From Paenibacillus vini (GTDB lineage: Bacteria; Bacillota; Bacilli; Paenibacillales; Paenibacillaceae), in NCBI RefSeq assembly GCF_018403325.1, contig NZ_BOSL01000007.1:124001-188000 (forward strand): 64,000 nt of DNA, in the 5' to 3' direction. Under the pieces are notes generated by a model. It was not told where the DNA came from. It saw nothing but the letters and a program-made list of their open reading frames with translations, and did not search any database. Shown piece by piece: positions 47,078 to 55,907 of the stretch. A program made the translations under genes and the position numbers. Positions within the stretch are counted from its first letter, which is position 1, and the number at the start of each line of letters is the position of its first letter.

Positions 47078-48961
47078 TTATTCCGTATCCTCAACAACCC
47101 GATCAGGCAACTGCGTCACATAACTGTCGGATAACTGAAGGAGCTCCAAAGCCCGATTAAACTCATCCTCCGTTGACTTCACGGGATTGGCTTCATTGAC
47201 ATCAACACCATTCAAGGGGAGATGTTGACCATCCTCAAAGCCGCTGCCCGACAGGAAGAGCTCTTCGTTGTTGACGAAAGATCCCGTCGGCAAATAGTAG
47301 CGCTCAGGAAGCAAGTTATAAGCTGTATGATTCAACAAATCCTGACCGAAATGGAGATGATTGTCTAAAGGTACGCCTAACAGGTTGCAGACGGTTGGCA
47401 GGATATCCACCTGCCCGCCGATTTGTTCCTTTACGCTGGACGTTGTCACGCCCGTCGAAGAAATCAGCATCGGGATGTTTATCAGCTCCCGTTCCGAATA
47501 TTCATGTCCGAAAATTTCTTCCAGTAAGGCTTTGTCGTCCTCTTCGAGAGAGAAAATCGGCAGCCCACGGTGATCGCCGTACAACACGATCACACTGTTA
47601 TCCCAGACCCCGTTCGCTTTAAGTTCATCGATAAAGAGTCCAAGCGCGTAATCCGCATAATTTTGAGCCCGAATGTAGTCGCCGACCAGCGTTCCTTCGT
47701 ATCTTTCGGGGAGCGTCATTTTGTATTTGTCCTCCGGAATGGAGAACGGATTATGCGCCGACATAGAGATCACATGCGAGTAGAACGGCTGTTCACTCTG
47801 GTCCAGTCTTGCCAGCTCTGACGCGGTTTTTTCATAAAGCACTTCATCTGACGGTCCATAGAAGAAGGTATCCTCTTCGCCAAAAAAGTTGGCTTTGTCA
47901 TAATACCGGTCAAAACCTAATGCATCGTAAAGTTCGCCGCGGTTCCAAAATTCAACGTTATTCGTATGGAAGGTTGCCGTATCATAACCTTGGGCTTGCA
48001 GCAGTTTGGGCAAGCTGGGAAGCTCTTTAGGAGCGTACATCTGTGTAGCCGCGCCATCCTGCGGAACGTAGAAGGAGGTATTTACCATAAATTCGGCGTC
48101 CGAAGTATTTCCTTGTCCGACCTGTTGGTAGAAGCGGGGGAAATAGAAGCTGCTGTCGGCCAGCCGGTTCATATTCGGCGTGATCTCCTGACCGTCAATC
48201 GACAGATGAATCAGAAAGTTCTGAAAAGACTCCATTTGCAGGATGATCAGGTTTTTACCTTTGGCTGCCCCAAACATGTTAGGCTGATCCGGAGCGTGGA
48301 TTCCTTTTAAATCATCAATAGCCGATTGAGTTATTTCGGATCGTTCAATAGGTTCTTCCTCCTGATCCGTTAGCAAGGAATAGGCTTCGTAATTAAGAAT
48401 CCCCATTTGTTCGGCCTTGATCGTTTCATTCATGCTGGCCCGGTTTGGAAAAATATTCACCGTACAAATCACGACGGACACACAGAATAAGGCCGCGACG
48501 AGTTTGCGGTTGCTCGGACGGGACATGGAAGCCTTCCAATCCTGCGCCTTTTTACGGCTGAACATGATCAAGCTGATAATGACGATGTCCAGAAAGATGA
48601 GCATATATTCCGGACGAAGGACGGAGAAGATACTCTTTTTGACGGCTCCGACTTGTTTGACCTGATCCAGTACTTGGGAGGTCGCTATAATTCCAAAATG
48701 ATTATGATAAACAATTAGTGAGAAGAACAAAACGGATATCAATAGATTGACCAGCATATAAATCGCAATTTTCCGTTTCGTAGCAAACCATTCAATCAGG
48801 CAAAATACGAGCAGGACGCAAGGAATTTCCTTCAGCCACGTGGTCCACGTCGGCCCATCCTCGAACAAGTAATACCAGGCAAAATAACTTTTCGCGAGCA
48901 TGATCAAAGAAAAAAATAGAATCGATTTTTTGCTGAGTGTGCGTGGTACGTTCACCGACAT
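47078..48961 (-). CDS. LTA synthase family protein (LtaS-like)
   Basis: A 627-residue polytopic enzyme with five N-terminal helices (within 1-170) and an extracellular sulfatase-fold domain. LtaS polymerises glycerol phosphate from phosphatidylglycerol into lipoteichoic acid. Catalytic features: metal ligand Glu244 (ILQMESFQNF), nucleophile Thr286 (VGQGNTSDAEF), and later VLYGDHRGLP with metal-binding Asp-His. Length is close to B. subtilis LtaS. Which paralogue (synthase or primase) it is cannot be told. AAAGGATG precedes ATG 48961. Confidence 0.92.
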   Translation of the reverse strand: MSVNVPRTLSKKSILFFSLIMLAKSYFAWYYLFEDGPTWTTWLKEIPCVLLVFCLIEWFATKRKIAIYMLVNLLISVLFFSLIVYHNHFGIIATSQVLDQVKQVGAVKKSIFSVLRPEYMLIFLDIVIISLIMFSRKKAQDWKASMSRPSNRKLVAALFCVSVVICTVNIFPNRASMNETIKAEQMGILNYEAYSLLTDQEEEPIERSEITQSAIDDLKGIHAPDQPNMFGAAKGKNLIILQMESFQNFLIHLSIDGQEITPNMNRLADSSFYFPRFYQQVGQGNTSDAEFMVNTSFYVPQDGAATQMYAPKELPSLPKLLQAQGYDTATFHTNNVEFWNRGELYDALGFDRYYDKANFFGEEDTFFYGPSDEVLYEKTASELARLDQSEQPFYSHVISMSAHNPFSIPEDKYKMTLPERYEGTLVGDYIRAQNYADYALGLFIDELKANGVWDNSVIVLYGDHRGLPIFSLEEDDKALLEEIFGHEYSERELINIPMLISSTGVTTSSVKEQIGGQVDILPTVCNLLGVPLDNHLHFGQDLLNHTAYNLLPERYYLPTGSFVNNEELFLSGSGFEDGQHLPLNGVDVNEANPVKSTEDEFNRALELLQLSDSYVTQLPDRVVEDTE

Positions 48962-49154
48962 TGCCGTTGCGCATCCTTTTCTATATGATTTTAGATCATT
49001 TTATTACATGGAAATGATAGAAAGCAACTGAGAATATTACATGGATTTTCACAAAACATAGAACGGCTTGTTTCACCCAAATTTGCCGACATCCCAGACC
49101 AAACCTGTCCCGGGGACATACAATAGATCATCCAAGTTGAAAGGGATGATAGAG

Positions 49155-49532
49155 TTGCCTACTTTTGATAATGTGCTCGTTACCGGGAATCAGACGATTC
49201 AACAGAATTTACAAGTCAACCTGGATGCGACGGTCCAGGATTTAAATGTGACTGGCAGTGAAACGATATTGGGTCATTTGCAAGTGAGCGGAACTGCAAG
49301 TGTAGGTGGGAATGTATTCGTCGGCGGGACAGCGGGTGCCGCGCAAAGAATATCTTCCAGTAACCAGCCGACTGTTCCGGGAGGGGGGAGCAGCACGCAG
49401 TCCGTTCTTTTCTATCCCACCGGGGCTGCAAACCAGCCGGGAGTGCAGCTCAAAGGAACGGATGGGCTCGATTATGTGCTGTTCGTCGTCGTAATCGGGG
49501 GAGTTCCTAGTCTAGGGATTCAGAGAGCTTAA
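49155..49532 (+). CDS. Small repeat protein, beta-solenoid-like, possible surface or spore filament protein
   Basis: About 125 residues. The first half consists of four near-repeats of 11-12 residues with pattern [ST]xx[IV]xxxLxVxG: NQTIQQNLQVNL, DATVQDLNVTG, SETILGHLQVSG, TASVGGNVFVGG. A Ser/Gly-rich linker and a compact hydrophobic end (DYVLFVVVIGG) follow. Such repeats occur in phage fibres and surface fibres; I do not recognise the family. TTG 49155 has AAAGGG nine bases upstream; ATG 49146 lies directly against that site and TTG 49068 has none. It faces two minus-strand glycosyltransferase-like genes, so it may be a glycosylated fibre protein. That link is inference. Confidence 0.55.
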   Translation: MPTFDNVLVTGNQTIQQNLQVNLDATVQDLNVTGSETILGHLQVSGTASVGGNVFVGGTAGAAQRISSSNQPTVPGGGSSTQSVLFYPTGAANQPGVQLKGTDGLDYVLFVVVIGGVPSLGIQRA

Positions 49533-49557
49533 CGTTTTACTTAAAGATGATCAAGTG

Positions 49558-49590
49558 AAAAGGGCCTCCTTCTCAGGCAGGCCCTTATTA
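49558..49590. terminator. Intrinsic terminator, bidirectional
   Basis: AAGGGCCT (49560-49567) with AGGCCCTT (49579-49586), flanked by A's and T's, between the repeat-protein gene and the convergent WbsX-like gene. Confidence 0.85.
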
Positions 49591-50637
49591 TTCGTTCAAC
49601 GCATTTTTTACGGCCTCTAAGTATTGAAAACCGTAGTGTTGATCCGGCTCCAAAAAGGCGCCTTCCACCCATTCGTTCCAGGCGTTGATGAATAGGTATT
49701 CACTGTTGTATAAGGTTTTGGCTCGTTTGATTTGTCGGGACAGGTACCATTCAAACTTTTGCGGGGAGGCCCCGATCGTGCTTTGACCCCGGTCTCCCAG
49801 GCGCGGGGTGTTGTCCCAGGATACAAAGGCTCCGGGGAAAATGGGCTGCCCTCTATCCCTCCGGTGGGATCGGTTGATAATCAACTCCCATGTATTATCG
49901 TAGTCGATGACCAGGTGTTCCTTGTCTCCGGTTTTTATTCGGCGCCAGAACGCGTCAGATCCGCCATGGGCAAACGTATAGTGCGGCTCGAATTCGACAC
50001 TCGCGTCAAATCCGTCCAGATTGGAGATGGGGAAACCGCCAAGCGTTTGGACGAAATACATTCCTTCAAGTCCGTTCTCACATGCAAGCTTGTTCCAAAA
50101 TGACAGCATATCTTGACATCGGGGGATGTTGCTCGGCCTGTATATCAGGAATAGGGGTCTCCCATTGAGTTTGATATACCTTGGATCGCGGAAGGCATCC
50201 AGCAGTTCGTAAAAATGCTGGCTCCATTCCTCCTCCTCTCCATAGGTTTGCTCTATCAAAATGTGCCGGTCACCGCCGTCCCATTTCCGGGTCCAGGTCT
50301 CGTTGGCCCAGGACAGGCAAAAAGGGAAGTCGGGCTCTCCACTCCTGAGTATTTGCTTCACAGGCTGCTCCAGCAGCTGTTTGCCGTGAAACCAATAATG
50401 ATAATAACAGAATCCGTAGATACCGTAGGATTTGGCCGCCATAGCCTGCCATTGCCGGGCTGAGGAGTCCATAAGATTATAGTAGTAATTTTCCAGTGGA
50501 ATTCTTGGCTGCAGATGTCCCGGGTATAATGGAACAGCTTTTTTTGTATTAGTCCACTCGGTAAAGCCCTCTCCCCACCAGACGTCATTTTCGGCAATTT
50601 GATGAAATTGGGGTAAATGAAAAGCGATAAGCTTCAA
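49588..50637 (-). CDS. WbsX-like glycosyltransferase / GH99-like domain protein
   Basis: A 349-residue soluble protein with the WbsX (GH99-like) pattern: IAFHLPQFHQIAENDVWWGEGFTEW at the start, YGIYGFCYYHYWFHGK, CLSWANETWTRKWDG, and INAWNEWVEGAFLEPD near the end. WbsX proteins are found in polysaccharide clusters and act in O-antigen or surface glycan synthesis; the reaction is not well defined. TTG 50637 has AGGAGGTGG ten bases upstream. It lies 32 bp behind the CgeB-like gene on the same strand, so they probably form an operon. Confidence 0.87.
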   Translation of the reverse strand: MKLIAFHLPQFHQIAENDVWWGEGFTEWTNTKKAVPLYPGHLQPRIPLENYYYNLMDSSARQWQAMAAKSYGIYGFCYYHYWFHGKQLLEQPVKQILRSGEPDFPFCLSWANETWTRKWDGGDRHILIEQTYGEEEEWSQHFYELLDAFRDPRYIKLNGRPLFLIYRPSNIPRCQDMLSFWNKLACENGLEGMYFVQTLGGFPISNLDGFDASVEFEPHYTFAHGGSDAFWRRIKTGDKEHLVIDYDNTWELIINRSHRRDRGQPIFPGAFVSWDNTPRLGDRGQSTIGASPQKFEWYLSRQIKRAKTLYNSEYLFINAWNEWVEGAFLEPDQHYGFQYLEAVKNALNE

Positions 50638-50669
50638 ACGGCTGCCACCTCCTGATGTTGTATTTTTTC

Positions 50670-51755
50670 TTAGGGGAGGAAAACGGCGTAGAGTAGTCTG
50701 GAGACCATTTGAAGGTAGGAGTAATCGTACCGGCTTTTCCCAAGTGCCCGGCTTGAATAAACACGTCTTTGATCCGGATGGTCCAGATAATAGATGAGCT
50801 TTGCTTCAAGTTCATCCAAAGAATGATAGATCACTACATCTTCGCCGGGGCACATATATTCATACAAATCAGGATGAACGGAAGCGATCTGAAAGGCTCC
50901 GCAAGCGGCTGCCTCAATCACTTGGCGTACCTGTGGCTCCAGATGAATGATCGCTCCGGCTCCATTATAATAGTTTGCGGTTTGAACCGGGGATGGCTCC
51001 CGGATCCATTCAAACGTCTCCAGTGCCGCAAGTTCGAGGCTCGGTGCATCCGTACTGATCACTTTGATTTTCAAGCCTTCTGCGATCTTTGAAATGCTCT
51101 TAAAACAAAACAAGTGCCTGGAGCTGTCTCCGATAATGAGCAGGTCTGACCGATAGTCCTCATCAAACGGTTTAGGATAATAGAGTTCGGGATCAGAGGA
51201 AAAGGGGAGATGACTCACCCGTCTGCAGCCAACGCTTTGATAGAATGGGATATGGACGGTATGCTGCGTAAATACGTGTTCGAAACAGGCCGCCGCCCGG
51301 CCTAACGCTTCCGATGTGCCGTCATTATCCGCCAGCCAGACGGCTTTGACGGCGGATGAGCCTTGCATTACCCCTAAATCTTCTTGGCTTATCGCGTCCG
51401 GTCTGCCCATATAAACGATGAGGTCGGGATTAAGCAGCGATAAGGACATTCCAAAGCTCGGTCTTGCCTTGATCGTTATTACTTCTTTAACGAGACGTCT
51501 TAGTTCATCGGCTGCGATTTGTTCGGACCGCCAATCTTCATCCGGCATTCCGGAACACAGAAGCACTCTTATTTTTTTATAATCCACAGGTAAGGGGCGC
51601 TTCTCGGCGCTTATTATCGGAGATACCGGAATTTCCTTAGATTTGGCCTGTTCCAGCAAGTCGGACATCATTCTCGCAAGCTGCTCTTCAGAGATACGGT
51701 ACCACCCGACCGGCGGAGCCGCTCTTTTGGTGATCCGCTGATTTTTTTTCATCAT
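50670..51755 (-). CDS. CgeB-like glycosyltransferase
   Basis: About 361 residues with a GT-B-like arrangement: an N-terminal part (KIRVLLCSGMPDEDW, LNPDLIVYMGRPDA) and a C-terminal nucleotide-sugar part ending GAIIHLEPQVRQVIEAAACGAFQIAS, YMCPGEDVVIYHSLDEL, and YSYLQMVSRLL. This matches spore protein YkvP/CgeB glycosyltransferase-like proteins; in B. subtilis cgeB affects the outer spore surface. The start is uncertain: ATG 51755 and 51752 have GAAAGGGA 13 bases upstream, and TTG 51782 is an alternative. Confidence 0.75.
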   Translation of the reverse strand: MMKKNQRITKRAAPPVGWYRISEEQLARMMSDLLEQAKSKEIPVSPIISAEKRPLPVDYKKIRVLLCSGMPDEDWRSEQIAADELRRLVKEVITIKARPSFGMSLSLLNPDLIVYMGRPDAISQEDLGVMQGSSAVKAVWLADNDGTSEALGRAAACFEHVFTQHTVHIPFYQSVGCRRVSHLPFSSDPELYYPKPFDEDYRSDLLIIGDSSRHLFCFKSISKIAEGLKIKVISTDAPSLELAALETFEWIREPSPVQTANYYNGAGAIIHLEPQVRQVIEAAACGAFQIASVHPDLYEYMCPGEDVVIYHSLDELEAKLIYYLDHPDQRRVYSSRALGKSRYDYSYLQMVSRLLYAVFLP

Positions 51756-51842
51756 GGTCGAGACCCAGTCCCTTTCTGTCAATGATTCTGGATATTCTAT
51801 GTGTCCAGGGGGTGATTGTCATGGGACAGATGTACATGCGGC

Positions 51843-51880
51843 GAAAAAAAAGATCAACCCTTTAAACGGATTGATCTTTA
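51843..51880 (-). terminator. Intrinsic terminator after the PatB-like gene
   Basis: On the minus strand AAAGATCAA pairs with TTGATCTTT (51849-51857 and 51871-51879), followed by a run of eight T's. Confidence 0.8.
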
Positions 51881-51893
51881 TAAGCATGTGCGG

Positions 51894-53072
51894 TTATTTG
51901 TTTCTAGCGTTCACTGCGGCCGTAAACCGGTCCAGCGCTTCGACAAGCAGGTCCCGCGGACAGGCCAGATTGATGCGCAGAAAGCCCTCGCCTTCACGGC
52001 CGTAGATAGACCCCTCGTTAAACGCGATTTTTGCTTCTTTATACATAAGCTGCTTCAATTGTTTCGAGTCCAGTCCCAATGCGCGGCAATCCAGCCATAG
52101 CAGGTAGGTTCCTTCGGAGCGAACGGGAACAAGCGCCGGAAGATGATTGGATAAATAGGAGATCGCAAACTCCTGATTGGCGGCAACGTAGGTCAGTAGC
52201 GCATCCAGCCAAGGCTCGCTTTCATTGTAAGCCGCAATGGTTGCCGGAGGACCGAAGAAGTTGACGGAGCCGATGGACAACGCATGGATCCGCTCATCGA
52301 ACCGCCGTTTGAGCCGGGGATTCGAAATCACGGTGAACGAAGTAGAAAGCCCCGGCATATTAAAGGTTTTGGAAGGAGCAAGACAAGTAATCGTCCGTTC
52401 CGCGAATTGCTCGGATAACGAAGCGAAAGGGAAATGCTGATGTCCGGGAAAAACGAGATCGCAATGAATCTCGTCGGCGATGACTTTGACGTCGTATTTG
52501 ACGCAAAGGTCACCGAGACGTACAAGCTCTTCTTTGGTCCACACCCGGCCTCCCGGATTTTGTGGGCTGCAGAGCAGGAGCAGCTTGGCACCGCCGCTCA
52601 TCAGCGTTTCCAGCTTCTCATAATCCATCTCGTAACGTCCGTTCTTCAAAAGGAGCGGACTTTCGGCCAGTTTTCGGCCATTTCGTTGAATCACGTCATA
52701 GAACGGGTTGTATACCGGTGATTGTAAAATGATCTCATCCCCCGGCTCTGTCAGGGATTGTACCGCAAGACTCAGCGAAGGGACAACGCCGGGCGAATCG
52801 GTCAGCCAGCTCTCGTCCACGTTCCAGCCATGGCGTCTTTGGAACCAGCCGGTAATGGCGTTCAAATAATCTTTGCTGCGGATGGTATAGCCATAGATTC
52901 CCTGGGCTGCGCGTTCGGTTACAGCCTGAATGATGGCAGGGGAGCATTTGAAATCCATATCAGCCACCCAGAGCGGGAGCACCTCGTCATCTCCGAACAG
53001 GGTTTGTCCCTGATCCCATTTGTAGGAGAGCGTCCCCCGGCGCATGGTGCGTTCATTGAATTCATATGTCAT
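51894..53072 (-). CDS. patB: PatB/MalY-family PLP-dependent aminotransferase / C-S lyase
   Basis: A 392-residue fold-type I PLP enzyme. Cofactor lysine is Lys235 in LAPSKTFNMPGL; Asp200 in VIADEIHCDLV contacts the pyridine nitrogen; CSPQNPGGRVW holds the conserved Asn. The start PLWVADMDFKCSPAI is characteristic of MalY/PatB cystathionine beta-lyases, which cleave cystathionine to homocysteine, pyruvate and ammonia. AAAGGAAG supports ATG 53072; longer in-frame starts lie in sequence unlike the family. Single-gene unit. Confidence 0.9.
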   Translation of the reverse strand: MTYEFNERTMRRGTLSYKWDQGQTLFGDDEVLPLWVADMDFKCSPAIIQAVTERAAQGIYGYTIRSKDYLNAITGWFQRRHGWNVDESWLTDSPGVVPSLSLAVQSLTEPGDEIILQSPVYNPFYDVIQRNGRKLAESPLLLKNGRYEMDYEKLETLMSGGAKLLLLCSPQNPGGRVWTKEELVRLGDLCVKYDVKVIADEIHCDLVFPGHQHFPFASLSEQFAERTITCLAPSKTFNMPGLSTSFTVISNPRLKRRFDERIHALSIGSVNFFGPPATIAAYNESEPWLDALLTYVAANQEFAISYLSNHLPALVPVRSEGTYLLWLDCRALGLDSKQLKQLMYKEAKIAFNEGSIYGREGEGFLRINLACPRDLLVEALDRFTAAVNARNK

Positions 53073-53132
53073 CGTCTTCTTGTCTTCCTTTCGGCAAGTC
53101 GTTGAATGGTTCATCTTCTGCAGGATGCCCTT

Positions 53133-53166
53133 AAAAAAGGACGCGAACCGCATAAGGTCCGCGTCA
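53133..53166 (-). terminator. Intrinsic terminator after the carbonic anhydrase gene
   Basis: On the minus strand GACGCG pairs with CGCGTC across an 14-base loop and is followed by CTTTTTT. Confidence 0.78.
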
Positions 53167-53184
53167 AACAGAAAGAGATGTCTG

Positions 53185-53748
53185 TTACAAATTGTATCCG
53201 TCTACGACGAGCTCCAGCTCTCCGGTAGTGGAGTCGATGAGCATGCCGTGAACGGGTACATGGGGGGGAAGCAATGGATGATTTTTTACAATCTCCACAG
53301 TTTGAATTACCCCGTCTTTTTCACTGTCAAACCCGCGAAGCCATTTTCTTAGCTTTATGCCGGAATTCTCAAGTGTATTAAGCACGTCGTCGGAGATTCC
53401 GCTGTCTTTAATCGTGCCGATCATATGATCCGCATTAAGCGAAGCCATACCGCAGCCGGTGTGTCCTACAATGAACACTTCCTCAGCTTGCAGCTCGTAA
53501 ATGGCAACCAGCAAACTCCGCATAACGCTCCCGAACGGTTGGGAGATAACGGCACCGGCATTTTTGATGATTTTAGCATCTCCATTACGCAAATTTAAGG
53601 CTCTAGGAAGAAGTTCGACCAATCTCGTATCCATACAGGTAACGATAACCATCTTTTTCTGCGGAAATTTGTCGGTAATAAATTCTTCATATTCCTTGTT
53701 GGCAACAAAATTACGGTTGTGTTCTAAAATTGTTTGAAGACGGCTCAT
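53185..53748 (-). CDS. Beta-class carbonic anhydrase (YtiB-like)
   Basis: Interconverts carbon dioxide and bicarbonate. This 187-residue protein has the beta-class zinc ligands Cys38 (VTCMDTRL, with the Asp40-Arg42 dyad), His96 and Cys99 (VGHTGCGM). Length and layout fit B. subtilis YtiB, also 187 residues. GGAGGAAGATC precedes ATG 53748. Probably a single-gene unit with the terminator above. Confidence 0.94.
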   Translation of the reverse strand: MSRLQTILEHNRNFVANKEYEEFITDKFPQKKMVIVTCMDTRLVELLPRALNLRNGDAKIIKNAGAVISQPFGSVMRSLLVAIYELQAEEVFIVGHTGCGMASLNADHMIGTIKDSGISDDVLNTLENSGIKLRKWLRGFDSEKDGVIQTVEIVKNHPLLPPHVPVHGMLIDSTTGELELVVDGYNL

Positions 53749-53780
53749 ACTGATCTTCCTCCTTAATAAATTATTTTCGC

Positions 53781-54104
53781 TTAGCGCTGATCGATTAGTC
53801 GGATATTCGACTTATAAAACTGTGACACGCCATCCAGGCGGAACGTTCCGCCGCTTTCCTCACCGGAAAGAATCAGTTGCTCTTCAAAAAAAACGGCTTG
53901 CATCCGGTCGATCCAAAAAGGAAAGGCCTCATTTTCCATCGGAATGTCGTAAGCACCGGGTTCTCCGGCAATTTGTAGTCCGGGAACGCCGCTCATGCCG
54001 CAACCGCAATCTTCCGTATCATAGACCAAACGCATCAAGCCGGGCTCCTGACCCATAGCTGTGCGAATCATCTCTTCGGCGCGGGGATCCAGTTCTATTT
54101 TCAA
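53781..54104 (-). CDS. HesB/IscA-like Fe-S biogenesis family protein (YqkB-like)
   Basis: A 107-residue protein of the Fe-S_biosyn fold. Start segment KIELDPRAEEMIRTAM and LVYDTEDCGCGMSGVPGLQI are seen; the cysteines lie in CGC rather than in the three separated positions of true IscA, so a scaffold role is uncertain. The end is FRLDGVSQFYKSNIRL. TTG 54104 is chosen since AAAGGAG lies ten bases upstream; a longer start at 54137 has no such site. Confidence 0.8.
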   Translation of the reverse strand: MKIELDPRAEEMIRTAMGQEPGLMRLVYDTEDCGCGMSGVPGLQIAGEPGAYDIPMENEAFPFWIDRMQAVFFEEQLILSGEESGGTFRLDGVSQFYKSNIRLIDQR

Positions 54105-54242
54105 CCTCGACAGCTCCTTTAAAGAAATTGACGGCATTTCAACAAATTTGTGAAAAAGGTCGTCTTAAAATTTGATTATACGTTTTGTAAAAAGTATCAT
54201 CAAGAGGAATGGATAAATTCATCTGTAGAGGTGGGACTTGTC

Positions 54243-55760
54243 ATGAAGCAGGAAACGGCAGATAATTGGGAATCATTTCTAGAGCTTCTCCGTAAAATCA
54301 AGAGCTATCAGGAAGCGGTCGCGCTGATGCATTGGGACCTTCGCACAGGTGCGCCGAAAAAAGGAGCGGAAGCCCGTTCCGAAACGATCGGCTTGCTCTC
54401 GACGGAAGCTTTTAAACTGCAGACTTCCGCGGAAATGGGAGAATATTTGAGCTATCTCAACCATCAGACAGTTCTCGGTGAACTGGATGAAACCGGCCGC
54501 CGCATGGTGCAGCTGGTACAGGAGGAATACGACCGCAGCGTTAAGATTCCGCCGGCGAAGTATCAGGAATATGTAGAATTGACGGCCCATGCGGAAACGC
54601 TGTGGGCGGATTATAAGGAAAGCGGCGATTTCGCGGGCTTTGAGCCTTATTTGACCCGAATCGTTGCGCTTACGCAGGAGTTTATCGACTACTGGGGTCC
54701 GAAGGAAACCCGCTACGATACGCTGCTCGACATGTATGAACCTGACTTGACCGTCAAAAAGCTGGACGAGGTGTTCGGTCAGCTCCGCGACCGGCTGGTT
54801 CCGGTTGTGGATGCCATAACCGCCTCGCCGCACAAGCCGCAGGCTCCGTTTTTGAATCAATTGTACGACAAGGATCAGCAGGAGAAAATCGGGCTGTATC
54901 TGCTGGAGCAGATCGGTTATGATTTCGAAGCGGGACGCGTCGACGAGACCGTGCATCCGTTCGAGATTACGCTGAACCAAGGCGACGTCCGCATTACGAC
55001 GCACTATTTGCAAGACGACGTGACCAGCTCGATCTTCAGTTCCCTGCATGAAGGCGGGCATGCCTTGTACGAACAGAATGTCGCCAAAGAGCTTGCAGGA
55101 ACGCCGCTGAGCGAAGGGACTTCCATGGGTATTCATGAATCCCAGTCCCGTTTCTGGGAAAACTTCGTGGGACGCAGCAAGGAATTCTGGGATCGCTATT
55201 ATGGTGATCTTCAGCAGCACTTCCCGGAACAGCTCAAAGATGTTACGGCAGAAGAATTCTACCGTGCTGTCAACCGGGTGGAGAACTCGCTGATCCGGAT
55301 CGAGGCGGACGAATTGACGTATAATTTGCACATTATCATCCGCTATGAAATCGAAAAAATGATCTTTAACGAAGGGCTGCCGGTCAGTGAGCTGCCTAAA
55401 GTGTGGAATGAGAAATACAAGGCTTACCTCGGATTGACCCCGCCGAACGACGGGCTCGGGGTGCTCCAGGATGTGCACTGGTCCGGTGGAAGCTTCGGTT
55501 ATTTCCCATCCTATGCACTAGGCAACATGTATGCGGCGCAAATCACCCAAACGCTCAAGAAAGAACTGCCGCAGTTTGAAGGCTTCATCGCCGAAGGTAA
55601 TTTTGCGCCGATCAAAGAATGGCTGACCGACAAAATCTATAAATACGGTAAGAGCCTGAAACCGGCCGAAATCATCATGAAGGTGACCGGCGAAGAGCTG
55701 AACCCCGATTATCTGGCTGATTATCTGGAGCAGAAATACAAAGGCATTTACGGCATATAA
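54243..55760 (+). CDS. Carboxypeptidase M32 (Taq type)
   Basis: A 505-residue zinc metallocarboxypeptidase that removes residues from the C-terminus of peptides. Zinc motif HEGGH is at 269-273 (FSSLHEGGHALYEQ), followed by GTSMGIHESQSRFWENFVGRS, a signature of M32. The N-terminal ALMHWDLRTGAPKKGAEAR and C-terminal SGGSFGYFPSYALGNMYAAQ are also family hallmarks. GAGGTGGG places the start at ATG 54243; an in-frame ATG at 54150 has no site. Cytosolic. A terminator with a UUCG loop follows. Confidence 0.95.
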   Translation: MKQETADNWESFLELLRKIKSYQEAVALMHWDLRTGAPKKGAEARSETIGLLSTEAFKLQTSAEMGEYLSYLNHQTVLGELDETGRRMVQLVQEEYDRSVKIPPAKYQEYVELTAHAETLWADYKESGDFAGFEPYLTRIVALTQEFIDYWGPKETRYDTLLDMYEPDLTVKKLDEVFGQLRDRLVPVVDAITASPHKPQAPFLNQLYDKDQQEKIGLYLLEQIGYDFEAGRVDETVHPFEITLNQGDVRITTHYLQDDVTSSIFSSLHEGGHALYEQNVAKELAGTPLSEGTSMGIHESQSRFWENFVGRSKEFWDRYYGDLQQHFPEQLKDVTAEEFYRAVNRVENSLIRIEADELTYNLHIIIRYEIEKMIFNEGLPVSELPKVWNEKYKAYLGLTPPNDGLGVLQDVHWSGGSFGYFPSYALGNMYAAQITQTLKKELPQFEGFIAEGNFAPIKEWLTDKIYKYGKSLKPAEIIMKVTGEELNPDYLADYLEQKYKGIYGI

Positions 55761-55782
55761 TCCGGTCACGCCGGAATCCGGG

Positions 55783-55817
55783 AGAACCTCTCTTCATTCG
55801 TGAAGAGAGGTTCTTTG
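55783..55817 (+). terminator. Intrinsic terminator after the M32 gene
   Basis: Fourteen-bp perfect stem AGAACCTCTCTTCA (55783-55796) with its complement (55801-55814), TTCG tetraloop, then TTG. Confidence 0.9.
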
Positions 55818-55907
55818 TGCTGCAGTCCAATAGCCCGCTTAACCATTTGATGGGCAGCCGCATACACTGAACCAGAGTCTATTCTTTAGCAAGAAAGAGG
55901 TGGAGGC

